Assembly (NCBI RefSeq): GCF_900215375.1
Contig: NZ_OBEF01000013.1
Coordinates: forward strand, 62,001 to 126,000
From: Enterobacter sp. CC120223-11
Lineage (GTDB): Bacteria; Pseudomonadota; Gammaproteobacteria; Enterobacterales; Enterobacteriaceae
Length of the DNA stretch: 64,000 nt
Direction: 5' to 3'
The notes beneath the pieces are model-generated. The model was not told where the DNA came from, searched no databases, and worked only from the letters and a program-made list of their open reading frames with translations. Position 1 is the first letter of the stretch. The number at the start of each line of letters is the position of its first letter. The position numbers and the translations under genes were made by a program. Positions 10,527 to 23,067 of this stretch are shown here, piece after piece.

Positions 10527-11093
10527 ATGATTGAACTGAACGCCAAAAAAACCGCGCTGGTCGTCATTGACCTTCAGGAAGGCATTCTGCCTTTTGCCGG
10601 CGGCCCGCATACGGCCAACGACGTGGTCGCAAAATCGGCGAAGCTTGCTGAGAAATGTCGCGCGCAGGGATCGCCCGTCATCATGGTGCGCGTCGGCTGG
10701 TCTGCGGATTTCGCCGAAGCGCTGAAGCAACCCGTGGATGCCCAGGCGGGCGCACATGCGCTGCCGGATAACTGGTGGACTTACCCGCAGGCGTTGAGCA
10801 AAAAAGAGAGCGACATTGAAGTGACCAAACGCCAGTGGGGCGCATTTTACGGCACCGATCTCGAGCTGCAGCTGCGCCGTCGCGGCATCGACACCATTAT
10901 CCTCTGCGGTATATCTACCAATATCGGCGTGGAATCCACCGCCCGTAACGCGTGGGAACTGGGCTTTAACTTAGTGATTGCCGAAGACGCGTGCAGCGCA
11001 GCAAGCGCCGACCAGCACGAGGGCAGCATGAAAAACATCTTCCCGCGCCTGGGCCGCGTGCGCAGCACAGAGGAAATCCTCAAAGCGTTATGA
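10527..11093 (+). CDS. yecD: Isochorismatase-family hydrolase YecD
   Basis: 188 residues, the E. coli YecD length, with the isochorismatase-like fold: catalytic D in VVIDLQEG (near 15), K of [12 protein letters not shown], and the nucleophile-region [14 protein letters not shown] containing the conserved cysteine. The real substrate of YecD is not established. Its stop overlaps the yecE start (ATGA), so the two are coupled. Confidence 0.93.
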   Translation: MIELNAKKTALVVIDLQEGILPFAGGPHTANDVVAKSAKLAEKCRAQGSPVIMVRVGWSADFAEALKQPVDAQAGAHALPDNWWTYPQALSKKESDIEVTKRQWGAFYGTDLELQLRRRGIDTIILCGISTNIGVESTARNAWELGFNLVIAEDACSAASADQHEGSMKNIFPRLGRVRSTEEILKAL

Positions 11094-11908
11094 TCTACAT
11101 CGGTCTGCCGCAATGGTCGCACCCTAAATGGGTGCGCCTTGGTATCACCAGTCTGGAAGAATACGCCCGCCACTTTAACTGTGTGGAGGGCAACACCACG
11201 CTCTATGCCCTGCCCCGCGCCGAAATAGTTCAGCGCTGGCGCGAGCAGACCACAGACGCGTTTCGCTTCTGCTTCAAATTTCCGTCGACCATAAGCCATC
11301 AGGCCGCGCTGCAGCACTGCGATGATTTAACCACTGAGTTTTTCGATCGCATGGAACCGCTGGCAAACCGCATCGGTCAGTACTGGCTGCAGCTGCCCGC
11401 GACGTTTTCGCCCGCCGACCTGCCCGCGCTGTGGCATTTTCTGGATGGTTTACCGAAAGAGTTCACCTATGGCGTCGAAGTGCGTCATCCACGCTTCTTT
11501 GCTAAAGGCGCAGAGGAACAACTGCTCAATCGCGGTCTGCACGAGCGAGGCGTGAATCGGGTTATTCTCGACAGCCGCCCGGTTCACAGCGCCATAGCGC
11601 ACAGCGAGGCGATTATTGACGCCCAGCGTAAAAAACCGAAGGTGCCTGTGCATGCCGTTGTGACAGCACAGAACCCGATGGTGCGCTTTATCGGCAGCGA
11701 CAACATGCTGCAAAACCGTGAGCTGTTCGCCGTCTGGCTGAAAGCGCTGCCGACGTGGGCTCAAAGCACGACACCTTATCTTTTCCTGCACACGCCGGAT
11801 ATTGCGCAAGCCCCTGAACTTGTCGATGCGCTGTGGCACGATTTACGCCAGGCGCTGCCGGAGATAGGTCCCGCGCCCTCCATCCCGCAGCAAACTTCAC
11901 TTTTTTGA
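11090..11908 (+). CDS. yecE: DUF72 family protein YecE
   Basis: The ATG at 11090 ([18 protein letters not shown]) overlaps the yecD stop and gives 272 residues, the E. coli length. DUF72 proteins have a TIM-barrel-like fold; the conserved core shows [22 protein letters not shown] and the late FIGSDNM stretch. No biochemical role is established. Always linked to yecD in this family of bacteria. Confidence 0.93.
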   Translation: MIYIGLPQWSHPKWVRLGITSLEEYARHFNCVEGNTTLYALPRAEIVQRWREQTTDAFRFCFKFPSTISHQAALQHCDDLTTEFFDRMEPLANRIGQYWLQLPATFSPADLPALWHFLDGLPKEFTYGVEVRHPRFFAKGAEEQLLNRGLHERGVNRVILDSRPVHSAIAHSEAIIDAQRKKPKVPVHAVVTAQNPMVRFIGSDNMLQNRELFAVWLKALPTWAQSTTPYLFLHTPDIAQAPELVDALWHDLRQALPEIGPAPSIPQQTSLF

Positions 11909-11960
11909 GTTATCCTTCAGCCCAGAGTCAAAACCATCTGCCAGGTAAAAGGGAGTTTGT

Positions 11961-14109
<2,149 letters not shown>

Positions 14110-14174
14110 ATTGCCCATTAGTCATTCGCCTCTATAAGGCTGCCAACGCAGCTGCAGCCTGAAATATGACGGCG

Positions 14175-14207
14175 AAAAAAAGGCCCCTGTTTAAAAGGCA
14201 GGGGCCT
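14175..14207 (-). terminator. cutC terminator
   Basis: Minus-strand stem AGGCCCCTG/CAGGGGCCT with a nine-base loop followed by seven Ts, 46 bases beyond the cutC stop. The cmoB end on the other side may share it. Confidence 0.85.
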
Positions 14208-14252
14208 GGTACAAATACGCATCACATTGGGCGACATGATGCACGGTAAAAA

Positions 14253-14999
14253 TCACTGTGGTCTGTAACGGTCAACGATCGCCTTCATCTCCGCTACCGA
14301 TTCGCCGTTGACGGCGTATCGCGAATACTCATCTGCCGTCGGGTCCGTCGACATGGATAACCCCGGATTGCGATACTCCATCACCGAAGGTATCCACTGC
14401 CCGGCCGAGCTGTGAAGCTCGCTGATGCCTGCCTCCAGGAACAACGCCAAGTTGTTCGCCCTCACGCCTGCACCCGCCATAATGATTGGAGCATCGCCCT
14501 TGGCAATAAGTTCCCTAAGAAGTGAAAGACCTTTTTCCGCCGACGGCTGTTGCCCGGAAGTCAGCACGCGCGCCACGCCGAGTTCGGCAAGATTATCAAA
14601 GGCCTGCCCTGCGTCGGCACACATATCAAACGCACGATGGAAAGTAACATCCAGATTGCCTGCGGCTTCCATCACCTGACGCATACGCGGCATATCCACG
14701 TTGCCCTGAGGGTCGAGAATACCGATAACCAGCCCAGGGAACCCGAGTTCACGCACGGTTCGCACATCTTCCAGCATCGCGGCAAACTCGCCGTCGGTGT
14801 AGCAAAAATCACCGCCGCGCGGGCGAATAATCGGATGCACAGGGATCGTCACCTGCGCACGCACTGATTTAAGCACGCCGAGAGACGGCGTTAAGCCCCC
14901 TTCCAGCGGCGCGGCACAGAGTTCAATTCTGTCAGCACCTCTGTTCTGCGCCTCGCGGGCACACTCCATGCTGTAACAGCACACTTCCAGCAAAGCCAT
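14253..14999 (-). CDS. cutC: CutC family protein
   Basis: 248 residues from ATG 14999 ([18 protein letters not shown]), preceded by AAGGAGAAGGTA; an upstream in-frame ATG is rejected on this basis and by family length. CutC is a TIM-barrel protein once linked to copper tolerance in E. coli, an attribution later disputed, so its role is open. Conserved [23 protein letters not shown] and [10 protein letters not shown] stretches are present. yecM lies just upstream in the same direction. Confidence 0.94.
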   Translation of the reverse strand: MALLEVCCYSMECAREAQNRGADRIELCAAPLEGGLTPSLGVLKSVRAQVTIPVHPIIRPRGGDFCYTDGEFAAMLEDVRTVRELGFPGLVIGILDPQGNVDMPRMRQVMEAAGNLDVTFHRAFDMCADAGQAFDNLAELGVARVLTSGQQPSAEKGLSLLRELIAKGDAPIIMAGAGVRANNLALFLEAGISELHSSAGQWIPSVMEYRNPGLSMSTDPTADEYSRYAVNGESVAEMKAIVDRYRPQ

Positions 15000-15065
15000 T
15001 ACCTTCTCCTTTTTCATCGGGTGCGACATCATGACACACTCTTATGGCGCAGATGCCGCGTAAGC

Positions 15066-15638
15066 TCACATTGTTGTGTCGCCTGCTTCGCTGGCAACAA
15101 TCTCTTCGATGGACCACGGGTGGAATTTGATTGTCACTTTGCCGTCGGTCACCGCAAGCGTCGGGTTTGGCAGGCGTTCACGTTCGCCTTTTGGTGAGCT
15201 GGTTTTGACGAAAATACCCGGCTGGCTTAATCCGTCGTCAGACAACAGCGCCAGCGCGCGGGCGTTCAGCGTTTCAGGCTCGCCCGGCAGGACAATTTCG
15301 ATATGCTCCCAGCCCTCATGCGGGTAGCGCTTTTCACCCGGCCACGGCAGCTCAACCACCGTGAACCGCCAGTGCGCCACGCAAACCGGCTCATGCAGTT
15401 TGAACAGGCAAATCGGGCGGCCGTTGATGATGTTCTCAGACAGCAACTCGCCGCACTGTTCAAAGCCGCTGCGCCAGCGCTCTGCGGTGGTATTCTGATG
15501 GCAGCGCAGCGAAATATGGTCGGCGGCAAGCTCTCCGGTTTCCAGCCCCAGCCGCGCCGCCAGCTCACCCAGCGCCTGTTCAAAACGCGGCAAATCTGCC
15601 TGAATATCCTGTAATGCCTCGATGGTTTGCCAGTTCAC
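15066..15638 (-). CDS. yecM: VOC-fold protein YecM
   Basis: 190 residues starting at a GTG (VNWQTIEALQDIQADLPRF) preceded by AAAGGTG; E. coli YecM is 188. The structure of YecM is known to resemble vicinal-oxygen-chelate metal enzymes. Possible metal-ligand residues fall in DHISLRCHQ, EGWEHIEIVLPG and KFHPWSIEEIV. Function unproven. Divergent from argS; cutC follows. Confidence 0.92.
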   Translation of the reverse strand: MNWQTIEALQDIQADLPRFEQALGELAARLGLETGELAADHISLRCHQNTTAERWRSGFEQCGELLSENIINGRPICLFKLHEPVCVAHWRFTVVELPWPGEKRYPHEGWEHIEIVLPGEPETLNARALALLSDDGLSQPGIFVKTSSPKGERERLPNPTLAVTDGKVTIKFHPWSIEEIVASEAGDTTM

Positions 15639-15826
15639 ACGTTCACCTTTGCTCTTTTTTGCAGGCCGCTAATTTACCCTGTTGCCCCGCCGCAACCAAC
15701 TGCTGATTAACCCACCGCGCCAGGGCTGACGGCATGGCGCAAATGCAGTATACTGTCGGGCTTAATTTCTCCCCATTTCGGCGCGGCATGAACACGTTCG
15801 CCGCGCCATAAACGTAAGGTATTCCG

Positions 15827-17560
15827 GTGAATATTCAGGCTCTTCTCTCAGAAAAAGTCAGTCAGGCGATGATTGCGGCGGGCGCCCCTGCCGATTGCGA
15901 ACCTCAGGTTCGCCAGTCAGCCAAAGTTCAGTTCGGTGACTATCAGGCCAACGGCATGATGGCCGTCGCCAAAAAACTGGGCATGGCACCCCGACAGCTT
16001 GCAGAGCAGGTTCTGACGCACCTCGATCTCAGCGGCATAGCCAGCAAGATTGAAATTGCCGGCCCGGGCTTTATCAATATTTTCCTCGACCCGGCGTTTC
16101 TGGCGCAGGGCGTGAGCGATGCGCTGAAATCCGATCGTCTCGGCGTGGCGAAGCCTGAAGCCCAGACCATCGTTATCGACTACTCTGCGCCGAACGTGGC
16201 CAAAGAGATGCACGTCGGTCACCTGCGCTCCACCATCATTGGCGACGCTGCCGTCCGTACTCAGGAGTTCCTCGGCCATAAAGTTATCCGCGCCAACCAC
16301 GTTGGCGACTGGGGTACCCAGTTCGGCATGCTGATCGCCTACCTGGAAAAACAGCAGCAGGACAACGCCGGTGAAATGGCGCTGGCCGATCTCGAAGGCT
16401 TCTATCGTGACGCGAAGAAGCACTACGACGAAGACGAAGTCTTTGCCGAGCGCGCCCGTAACTACGTGGTGAAACTGCAGGGTGGCGACGCATACTTCCT
16501 CGAGATGTGGCGCAAGCTGGTCGACATCACCATGAAGCAGAACCAGATCACCTACGATCGCCTGAACGTCACCCTGACCCGTGACGATGTGATGGGTGAA
16601 AGCCTGTACAACCCAATGCTGCCGGGCATTGTGGCCGATCTGAAGGCCAAAGGTCTGGCGACCGAAAGCGAAGGCGCGACCGTGGTGTTCCTTGATGAGT
16701 ACAAAAACAAGGACGGCGACCCGATGGGCGTCATCATCCAGAAAAAGGATGGCGGCTACCTTTACACCACCACCGATATCGCCTGCGCGAAATATCGCTA
16801 TGAAAACCTGCACGCCGACCGCGTGCTCTATTACATCGATTCCCGCCAGCACCAGCATCTGATGCAGGCCTGGACCATCGTGCGCAAAGCCGGTTACGTA
16901 CCGGACAGCGTGCCGCTGGAGCACCACATGTTCGGCATGATGCTGGGCAAAGACGGCAAGCCGTTCAAAACGCGCGCAGGTGGCACCGTGAAGCTTGCCG
17001 ATCTGCTGGACGAAGCGCTCGAACGTGCCCGTAAACTGGTTGCCGAAAAGAACCCGGACATGCCTGAAGATGAGCTGGAAAAACTGGCGAACACAGTGGG
17101 TATCGGCGCGGTGAAATACGCGGATCTCTCCAAAAACCGCACCACCGACTACGTGTTCGACTGGGACAACATGCTGGCGTTCGAAGGCAATACCGCGCCG
17201 TACATGCAGTATGCCTACACCCGCGTGCTGTCCGTGTTCCGTAAAGCGGAGCTGGATGAAAGCGCCATCATCAATGCCGAAGTGGTTATCAACGAAGATC
17301 GCGAAGCCCAGCTGGCTGCCCGCCTGCTGCAGTTCGAAGAAACCCTGAACGTAGTTGCTCGTGAAGGCACGCCGCATGTGATGTGTGCGTACCTGTACGA
17401 TCTGGCTGGCCTTTTCTCCGGCTTCTACGAACACTGCCCAATCCTGAGCGCGGAAAGCGAACAGGTGCGCAACAGCCGCCTGAAGCTGGCGCTGCTGACG
17501 GCGAAAACGCTGAAGCTCGGTCTGGATACCCTCGGCATCGAAACCGTAGAGCGTATGTAA
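15827..17560 (+). CDS. argS: Arginyl-tRNA synthetase
   Basis: Class I synthetase charging tRNA-Arg; 577 residues, the E. coli length. Starts with GTG ([10 protein letters not shown]), as in E. coli. The HIGH-type motif appears as [20 protein letters not shown] (near 120-140) and the C-terminal anticodon-binding domain ends ...[12 protein letters not shown] terminator follows directly. Confidence 0.98.
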   Translation: MNIQALLSEKVSQAMIAAGAPADCEPQVRQSAKVQFGDYQANGMMAVAKKLGMAPRQLAEQVLTHLDLSGIASKIEIAGPGFINIFLDPAFLAQGVSDALKSDRLGVAKPEAQTIVIDYSAPNVAKEMHVGHLRSTIIGDAAVRTQEFLGHKVIRANHVGDWGTQFGMLIAYLEKQQQDNAGEMALADLEGFYRDAKKHYDEDEVFAERARNYVVKLQGGDAYFLEMWRKLVDITMKQNQITYDRLNVTLTRDDVMGESLYNPMLPGIVADLKAKGLATESEGATVVFLDEYKNKDGDPMGVIIQKKDGGYLYTTTDIACAKYRYENLHADRVLYYIDSRQHQHLMQAWTIVRKAGYVPDSVPLEHHMFGMMLGKDGKPFKTRAGGTVKLADLLDEALERARKLVAEKNPDMPEDELEKLANTVGIGAVKYADLSKNRTTDYVFDWDNMLAFEGNTAPYMQYAYTRVLSVFRKAELDESAIINAEVVINEDREAQLAARLLQFEETLNVVAREGTPHVMCAYLYDLAGLFSGFYEHCPILSAESEQVRNSRLKLALLTAKTLKLGLDTLGIETVERM

Positions 17561-17577
17561 GCGCCAAAATAGTCCAT

Positions 17578-17607
17578 AAAAAAACCGGCAATTATTGCCG
17601 GTTTTTT
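17578..17607. terminator. Bidirectional terminator between argS and the GH105 gene
   Basis: A-run, stem CCGGCAAT/ATTGCCGG with one-base centre, T-run; works for argS rightward and the GH105 gene leftward. Confidence 0.9.
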
Positions 17608-17611
17608 ATTA

Positions 17612-18751
17612 TCAGAAGTACTTCCGCAAATACTCCGTCAGACACAAAATCGCCATCGCCTGGCCATACGGCATCGAGGTCAGCGGGATCTGGCGGTAAA
17701 ACTCCAGATTGCTGCCCATCCCTGTGCCGAACGAAGTCTGTAACAACTCCCCTTCCGGCGAAATATTCGCCACAATGCCGCGGATCGCTTTCTCGGCAAC
17801 CTCAGCGTACTCCGAAGAGACATAGCGCTTACGTACCGCTTTCAGAATGCCATAGGCGAACCCTGCGGTTGCCGAGGCTTCAAGATACGAATGCGGATCG
17901 TCGAGCAGCGTATGCCACAGGCCGCTGTCGTCCTGACATTTCGCCAGCGCGGCGATTTGCGCATTCAGCACCTGCACCAGGTAACGGCGCACAGCGTTGT
18001 TTTCCGGCAAATCCACCAGTTCGAGGAAGTCCGGGATCACGATGGTCAGCCAGCTGTTGCCCCGCGCCCAGCGCGCATTGGCAAAGTTATGCTTTCCGTC
18101 ATAGCTCCAGCCGTGGAACCACAGCCCGGTCTGCCGGTCCATCAGGTTTTGCACGTGCAGCAGGAACTGATAGACCGCTTCTTCCACGTATTCAGGCCTG
18201 TTCAGCAGCTTGCCGATTTTCGCCAGCGGCAGCACCGTCATCATCAGCGTGTCGTCCCACATCTGCTGGTGATTCTCTTCCGCCAGCGTGATGTGCTGCA
18301 TGCCGCCATGTTCGGTGCGCGGCATGTCGTGCATCGCCCACTCTGCCCAGCTTTCAAGCCACGGCAGATACTGCGGATTTTTTGTCTCTTCGTAGCGGTA
18401 TGCCAGCGTCAGGAAGGGCGCCATGGTATTGACGTTTTTGGTGGTGGCCCCTTCGGCGAAACGGTCGGCAAACCAGCCGTCGATGATGTCGCGCATCTGC
18501 GGGTTACCGGTTTGCTGAAAATACTGATGAATGCCGTAGAGGCCGACGCCGTGGGTCCACTCCCACCCCGCCCAGCCTTTGGTGTCGATCACCCGCCCGT
18601 CGTCGAGGCGCAGCAGAAACGCGCCGCTTTCATCCTTGATGTTGACCAGACTGTGCGTCACTTTCTCGATCAATGCCTTCAGTTCGTCCCGGGCGATAAA
18701 GCGCTCCGGCTGACACAGCAATGGGCTATGTTTGACAGGCCAGACTTTCAT
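17612..18751 (-). CDS. Glycoside hydrolase family 105 (unsaturated rhamnogalacturonyl hydrolase-like)
   Basis: 379 residues resembling YteR/RhiN-type enzymes, which release the unsaturated galacturonic acid left by pectate or rhamnogalacturonan lyases. The alpha/alpha-barrel family residues are visible: WDDTLMM (near 165, the catalytic Asp), WFHGWSYDG (His near 213) and WARGNSWLTI (228-236). No signal peptide, so it acts in the cytoplasm on imported disaccharide. Its start is 4 bases beyond the transporter's stop, making one operon with a KdgR-like operator upstream. Not present here in E. coli K-12. Confidence 0.85.
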   Translation of the reverse strand: MKVWPVKHSPLLCQPERFIARDELKALIEKVTHSLVNIKDESGAFLLRLDDGRVIDTKGWAGWEWTHGVGLYGIHQYFQQTGNPQMRDIIDGWFADRFAEGATTKNVNTMAPFLTLAYRYEETKNPQYLPWLESWAEWAMHDMPRTEHGGMQHITLAEENHQQMWDDTLMMTVLPLAKIGKLLNRPEYVEEAVYQFLLHVQNLMDRQTGLWFHGWSYDGKHNFANARWARGNSWLTIVIPDFLELVDLPENNAVRRYLVQVLNAQIAALAKCQDDSGLWHTLLDDPHSYLEASATAGFAYGILKAVRKRYVSSEYAEVAEKAIRGIVANISPEGELLQTSFGTGMGSNLEFYRQIPLTSMPYGQAMAILCLTEYLRKYF

Positions 18752-18755
18752 TTCA

Positions 18756-20339
18756 TTAACCTCTGTTATACGTCGAATTGAGTGGCGTACCCTGCTTCAG
18801 CGTTGGGGCCGCAGGCTTGTTGCGATTCAGATAACCTATATTGTTATTGCCCCACAGCGAGTCGAACGGCATGCCAGCGAGCATCTCCACCGTGGCTCTC
18901 GCTTCCGGCGTGGCCGCTTCGGCAAAGGCATGCCCGGACTCGCGCATTTTGGCGGTCTCTTCACGCAGCACGCTGTGGGTTTGCAGATTGAGCTTAAAGC
19001 GCAGCGACACCAGGAAGCCGCAAATCAGGACCGCGATGGTGCCAAAGCTCAGGATCATCAGAATGGTGTGGCTCACCTCTGCAGGCTGCGTTTTCTGCCC
19101 GGAGACAAAGCCGGACATCTGCATGACGATCCCCACCAGCATGATGGCCCCGGCCTGTGAGGCCTTGCGGGTGAGCGTCATGATCCCGGCGAAAATCCCT
19201 TCGCGGCGCTGGCCGGTGATCACTTCATCCACGTCGGCAATATAGGTGTAGGTGTTCCACGGCACGTAATTGATGCCGCCACGCCCCAGGCCCGCAATCG
19301 CGGAAACCATCAGCATCAGCGACCAGATATCGCTGAGGCCCGCATAGTAGAGGATGGCGTAGGAGAGCGAGCTCAGACCAAACAGCACCACCACCATCCG
19401 GTACGACGGCGCAGGCCCGAAGCGGATACACAGCGGCATCATCGCCAGCACCGCAATGAACTGGAAAATCGCCATCGTGCCCATCAGATTCGAGGCAAAA
19501 GAAGCCTCCTGCATCAGCACGAACACCACGTAATAGGTGAACACCGCGTTGAATACGTCCTGGGCGATGTAACCACCGAGATACATGCCCAGATGCTGAC
19601 GGAAGATTTTGATGCGCAGCGTCGAGGTCAGCTCAATAATCAGCCGGTTCAGGCTCTGCGCAAGGCTCAGCCTTTTCTTCTCTTCTTCGGCACGCAGCGC
19701 GGCTTCGCTCCACTCTTCACGCGGGCGTTCCCAGGTGAAGAACCAGACGAAGGTCAGCATCAGCGCGCAGAGCACGGAGAACACCAGGCTTGCATAGAAG
19801 AAAGAGATGGCGTTGTCCTTGCCAAACTGCGTCAGCAGGATGCCCGGCAGGAAGGAGGCCAGAATCGCCGACATTTGCGCCATCGAAATGCGCGCGCCGG
19901 AGAATTTGGTTTTCTGTTTGAAGTCGTCAGTCATCTCCGGCACCAGCGTTTCGTACGGCACCAGAATCATGGTGTAGACGATGTCAAACACCAGGTAAGT
20001 CAGCAGGTAGTACCAGAATCCCATATCGCCGACCCACATAAAGGAGTAGCTGAACACGCAGGGAATGCCGAGCAGGATAAAGAACTTACGTCGACCGAAG
20101 CGTTTGCCAAGCCGGGTGGAGCCGAAGTTATCCGTGAGGAATCCCATTAGCGGGCTGACCACCGCATCCAGCACCCTGGCGGAGGCAAAGATAAAGGTCG
20201 CCTCGATGGGCGTGAGTCCGCAGAAGGTCGTGTAGAAGTACAAAAGCCAGGCGGCGGTCAGCGCAGTGGTTCCTGCCCCGAGGAAATCGCCCGACCCGTA
20301 GGCAAGATAATTTGCTAATCCGATCTTACGTGTTTTCAT
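18756..20339 (-). CDS. GPH-family (glycoside-pentoside-hexuronide) symporter, RhiT-like
   Basis: Start taken at MKTRKIGLANYLAYGSGDFLGAG (ATG 20339), the typical family N terminus, 527 residues; an in-frame ATG 14 codons upstream is possible. It has about twelve membrane segments and the conserved DAVVSPLMGFLTDN and RLGKRFGRRKFFI motifs of the GPH/melibiose-carrier family. Paired with a GH105 hydrolase, it most likely imports unsaturated rhamnogalacturonides or similar disaccharides. The hydrophilic tail after the last membrane segment is long (about 80 residues). Confidence 0.82.
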   Translation of the reverse strand: MKTRKIGLANYLAYGSGDFLGAGTTALTAAWLLYFYTTFCGLTPIEATFIFASARVLDAVVSPLMGFLTDNFGSTRLGKRFGRRKFFILLGIPCVFSYSFMWVGDMGFWYYLLTYLVFDIVYTMILVPYETLVPEMTDDFKQKTKFSGARISMAQMSAILASFLPGILLTQFGKDNAISFFYASLVFSVLCALMLTFVWFFTWERPREEWSEAALRAEEEKKRLSLAQSLNRLIIELTSTLRIKIFRQHLGMYLGGYIAQDVFNAVFTYYVVFVLMQEASFASNLMGTMAIFQFIAVLAMMPLCIRFGPAPSYRMVVVLFGLSSLSYAILYYAGLSDIWSLMLMVSAIAGLGRGGINYVPWNTYTYIADVDEVITGQRREGIFAGIMTLTRKASQAGAIMLVGIVMQMSGFVSGQKTQPAEVSHTILMILSFGTIAVLICGFLVSLRFKLNLQTHSVLREETAKMRESGHAFAEAATPEARATVEMLAGMPFDSLWGNNNIGYLNRNKPAAPTLKQGTPLNSTYNRG

Positions 20340-20507
20340 GTGCCGTAATTCCCGTGTTTTTATCAGGAAAGCCCGCCTCATCAGCGCTGAGGATGTCCTT
20401 ACACGGCTACAGTAGAGCGATGCCTGCGGTGAAACCTTTTCATTTTTGCCAGCCCATCACGACGGCTGGCAGAAATACAAAGAGTCAGCGTATTAGCTTC
20501 ACTGATT

Positions 20508-20526
20508 TATAAAACAACGTTTCGTT
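20508..20526. promoter_or_regulatory. KdgR-like operator upstream of the GPH/GH105 operon
   Basis: Read on the minus strand, AACGAAACGTTGTTTTATA matches 15 of 19 positions (counting the central N) of the enterobacterial KdgR motif AATGAAACANTGTTTCATT. It is 169-187 bases upstream of the transporter start. KdgR represses pectin and hexuronate genes, which fits the products. Motif quality is fair, not perfect. Confidence 0.55.
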
Positions 20527-20596
20527 TGATTCAAAAGGAGAGGTCAAAATTGCGAGCCTGCCTGCATAACCGCGACAGGCAGGTGATAAGAAAGGC

Positions 20597-20989
20597 TTAA
20601 CGGTAGTTCACAATGACCTGATTGCTTTGCACATTCAGCGCCGGGATAAGCCTCCCGCCGCCCGGTACTTCCCAGACAAAGCGCAGCGGTTCGGAGGCCG
20701 GGATGTTCTGGAGCCCCCACGTATTACCGCTCTGCCCGTCCAGCTCCACGCAGCGGGTTTGCGAACATAAACGCACCCGCAGCCCGGCAGGCGTCGGGCC
20801 GATCAGGGTATAGCGCCAGGCAATCATCGTCACCAGGCCGCTGGCGGGCTGAGAAGGCACCAGCGGCGGTGACGACATGGATTCGCCACGATGGCTAAGA
20901 ATGATGCCGCGGCTACTGGCCTGCCAGGCGCCCTCACCTGTTGCCTGCGCGCAAAGCGGGAATAGCAGCAGCCAGAGTAAACGACGCAT
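20597..20989 (-). CDS. flhE: Flagellar protein FlhE
   Basis: 130 residues with a cleavable signal peptide (MRRLLWLLLFPLCAQA-TG). FlhE is a periplasmic protein of enterobacterial flhBAE operons, reported to limit proton leak through the flagellar export apparatus. The ATG shares a base with the flhA stop (TAATG). Two cysteines (CSQTRC) may form a disulfide. Last gene of flhBAE. Confidence 0.93.
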   Translation of the reverse strand: MRRLLWLLLFPLCAQATGEGAWQASSRGIILSHRGESMSSPPLVPSQPASGLVTMIAWRYTLIGPTPAGLRVRLCSQTRCVELDGQSGNTWGLQNIPASEPLRFVWEVPGGGRLIPALNVQSNQVIVNYR

Positions 20990-23067
20990 TATTTACCTCC
21001 GATGGTGGCGGTCATGCGGATCTGACGGTTGTCCGACAGCTCCAGGTTCGACAGCACCACCAGTTGGGGCAGATTGCGCCGCAGGAAGCGGGAGAGCAGA
21101 GGTCGCAGCGCATGATTCACCAGCAGCACCGGCGGCGCGCCGAGCATCTCCTGGCGCGATAACGCTTCCTGAGTCTGCGCCAGCAGCCTGTCTGCCAGGC
21201 CTGGTTCCAGGCCACCGCCGTTTTGCAGCGCCTGAAGCAGCAGGCGTTCGAGCGGCGTATCCAGCCCGATAACCTGCACCTCACCGTTGCCGGGGAACCA
21301 CTGCTGAGTGATTGCGCGGCCAAGCGCCACGCGCACCACGTTAGTCAGCTCATGCGGATCGGTCTGCACCGGCGCGTGTTCCGCCAGCGTTTCCAGAATG
21401 GTGCGCATATCGCGGATCGGCACTTTTTCATCCAGCAGGTTCTGCAACACCTTGTGCAACGTGGTCAGCGTCACCACGCTCGGCACCAGGTCTTCGGTCA
21501 GCTTCGGCATCTCCTGGGTAACCCTGTCGAGCAGCTGTTGCGCCTCCTGACGCCCGAAGAGTTCCGCCGAGTGCAGGCTTATCAGATGGTTGAGGTGCGT
21601 GGCAACCACGGTACTGGCCTCCACCACCGTGAAGCCCTGGATTTGCGCCTGCTCTTTCAGCGCGCTCTCAATCCAGATGGCCGCCAGCCCGAAGGCCGGA
21701 TCGACCGTCGGCTCACCCGGCAGCGTGCCTGCGGCAGTGCCAGGGTTAATCGCCAGCCAGCGCCCCGGATAAGCGTCGCCGCTGCCGATGTCCACGCCCT
21801 TGAGCAGAATACGGTAACGCGCCGGAGGGAGATCCATATTGTCGCGGATGTGAACGACCGGCGGCAGGAAGCCCATCTCCTGAGCAAACTTTTTACGAAT
21901 GGAGCGAATGCGCCCCAGCAGCTCGCCGTCCTGCAGGGAATCCACCATCGGGATCAGCCGATAGCCCACCTCCATGCCCAGCGTGTCCTCCAGCTGCACG
22001 TCACTCCACGTGGCTTCTACAGCCTGTGGGTTTTCCTGCGTGCGCACCGGAGCGGCTTCCGCAGGTGCTTTCTGCTCACGCCCGCGCAGCCACCAGGCCA
22101 GGCCCAGCAGCGCGGCGGTAAACAGCAGGAAGACAAAGTTTGGCATGCCCGGCACCAGGCCGAGCAAACCGAGCACCGCGGCGCTCAGCAGCATAACGCG
22201 AGGGTTGCTGAACAGCTGGCCGACCATCTGCTCGCCCACGTCCTGATCCGTCGCCACGCGCGTCACGATCACACCCGCCGCGGTGGAGATCACCAGCGCC
22301 GGGATCTGCGCCACCAGGCCATCACCGATGGTCAGCAAGGTGTAAGACTCTGCGGCGTGCCCCAAATCCATATCATGTTGCAGCACGCCCACCAGCAGGC
22401 CGCCGATGACGTTGATCACCATGATCAAAATCCCGGCGATGGCATCACCGCGAACGAACTTACTCGCCCCGTCCATCGAGCCGTAGAAATCCGCTTCCTG
22501 GGTTACTTCCGCGCGACGGCGCTTGGCGTCATCTTCGCCAATCAGTCCGGCGTTGAGGTCCGCATCGATTGCCATCTGCTTGCCCGGCATCCCGTCCAGC
22601 ACAAAGCGCGCGCCCACTTCGGCGATACGGCCCGCACCCTTGGTAATAACCATAAAGTTGATGATAACCAGAATGACGAACACCACGATGCCGATAGCAA
22701 AGTTGCCGCCCACCAGGAAGTGACCAAAGGCTTCCACCACCTTCCCCGCCGCGGCGGCCCCGGTATGCCCTTCCATCAGGATGATACGCGTCGACGCCAC
22801 GTTCAGCGCCAGGCGCAAGAGCGTGGTGAACAGCAGAATAGTCGGGAAGGCGGCAAACTCCAGCGTGCGCTGGGTGAACATCGCCACCAGCAGCACCATG
22901 ATCGACAGCGCAATATTAAAGGTAAACAGCAGGTCGAGGACGAATGCCGGCAGCGGCAATACCATCATCGAGAGGATAAGCAGGATCAGCACCGGCCCGG
23001 CAAGAACTTGCCATTGGGTGGATTTAAAGCTGTCGGGCAGGCGCAGCATTGCGACCAAATTAGCCAT
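20989..23067 (-). CDS. flhA: Flagellar type III export gate protein FlhA
   Basis: 692 residues. The N-terminal half has about eight membrane segments, with the FHIPEP-family signature region (RIAEVGARFVLDGMPGKQMAID) in the cytoplasmic loop. The C-terminal half is the cytosolic substrate/chaperone docking domain. Uses the proton motive force to drive export of rod, hook and filament subunits. Overlaps flhB by eight bases. Confidence 0.98.
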   Translation of the reverse strand: MANLVAMLRLPDSFKSTQWQVLAGPVLILLILSMMVLPLPAFVLDLLFTFNIALSIMVLLVAMFTQRTLEFAAFPTILLFTTLLRLALNVASTRIILMEGHTGAAAAGKVVEAFGHFLVGGNFAIGIVVFVILVIINFMVITKGAGRIAEVGARFVLDGMPGKQMAIDADLNAGLIGEDDAKRRRAEVTQEADFYGSMDGASKFVRGDAIAGILIMVINVIGGLLVGVLQHDMDLGHAAESYTLLTIGDGLVAQIPALVISTAAGVIVTRVATDQDVGEQMVGQLFSNPRVMLLSAAVLGLLGLVPGMPNFVFLLFTAALLGLAWWLRGREQKAPAEAAPVRTQENPQAVEATWSDVQLEDTLGMEVGYRLIPMVDSLQDGELLGRIRSIRKKFAQEMGFLPPVVHIRDNMDLPPARYRILLKGVDIGSGDAYPGRWLAINPGTAAGTLPGEPTVDPAFGLAAIWIESALKEQAQIQGFTVVEASTVVATHLNHLISLHSAELFGRQEAQQLLDRVTQEMPKLTEDLVPSVVTLTTLHKVLQNLLDEKVPIRDMRTILETLAEHAPVQTDPHELTNVVRVALGRAITQQWFPGNGEVQVIGLDTPLERLLLQALQNGGGLEPGLADRLLAQTQEALSRQEMLGAPPVLLVNHALRPLLSRFLRRNLPQLVVLSNLELSDNRQIRMTATIGGK

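Noticed and set aside
10991-11090. Longer N terminus for YecE
   Set aside because: The frame is open upstream, but those codons are inside yecD and the ATG overlapping the yecD stop gives the exact family start.
15917-17434. A 505-codon open frame on the minus strand
   Set aside because: Antisense shadow of argS; no domain, and argS is certain.
17383-18291. A 302-codon open frame on the plus strand
   Set aside because: Starts inside argS in another frame and runs opposite the GH105 gene; Pro/Arg/Ser-rich shadow.
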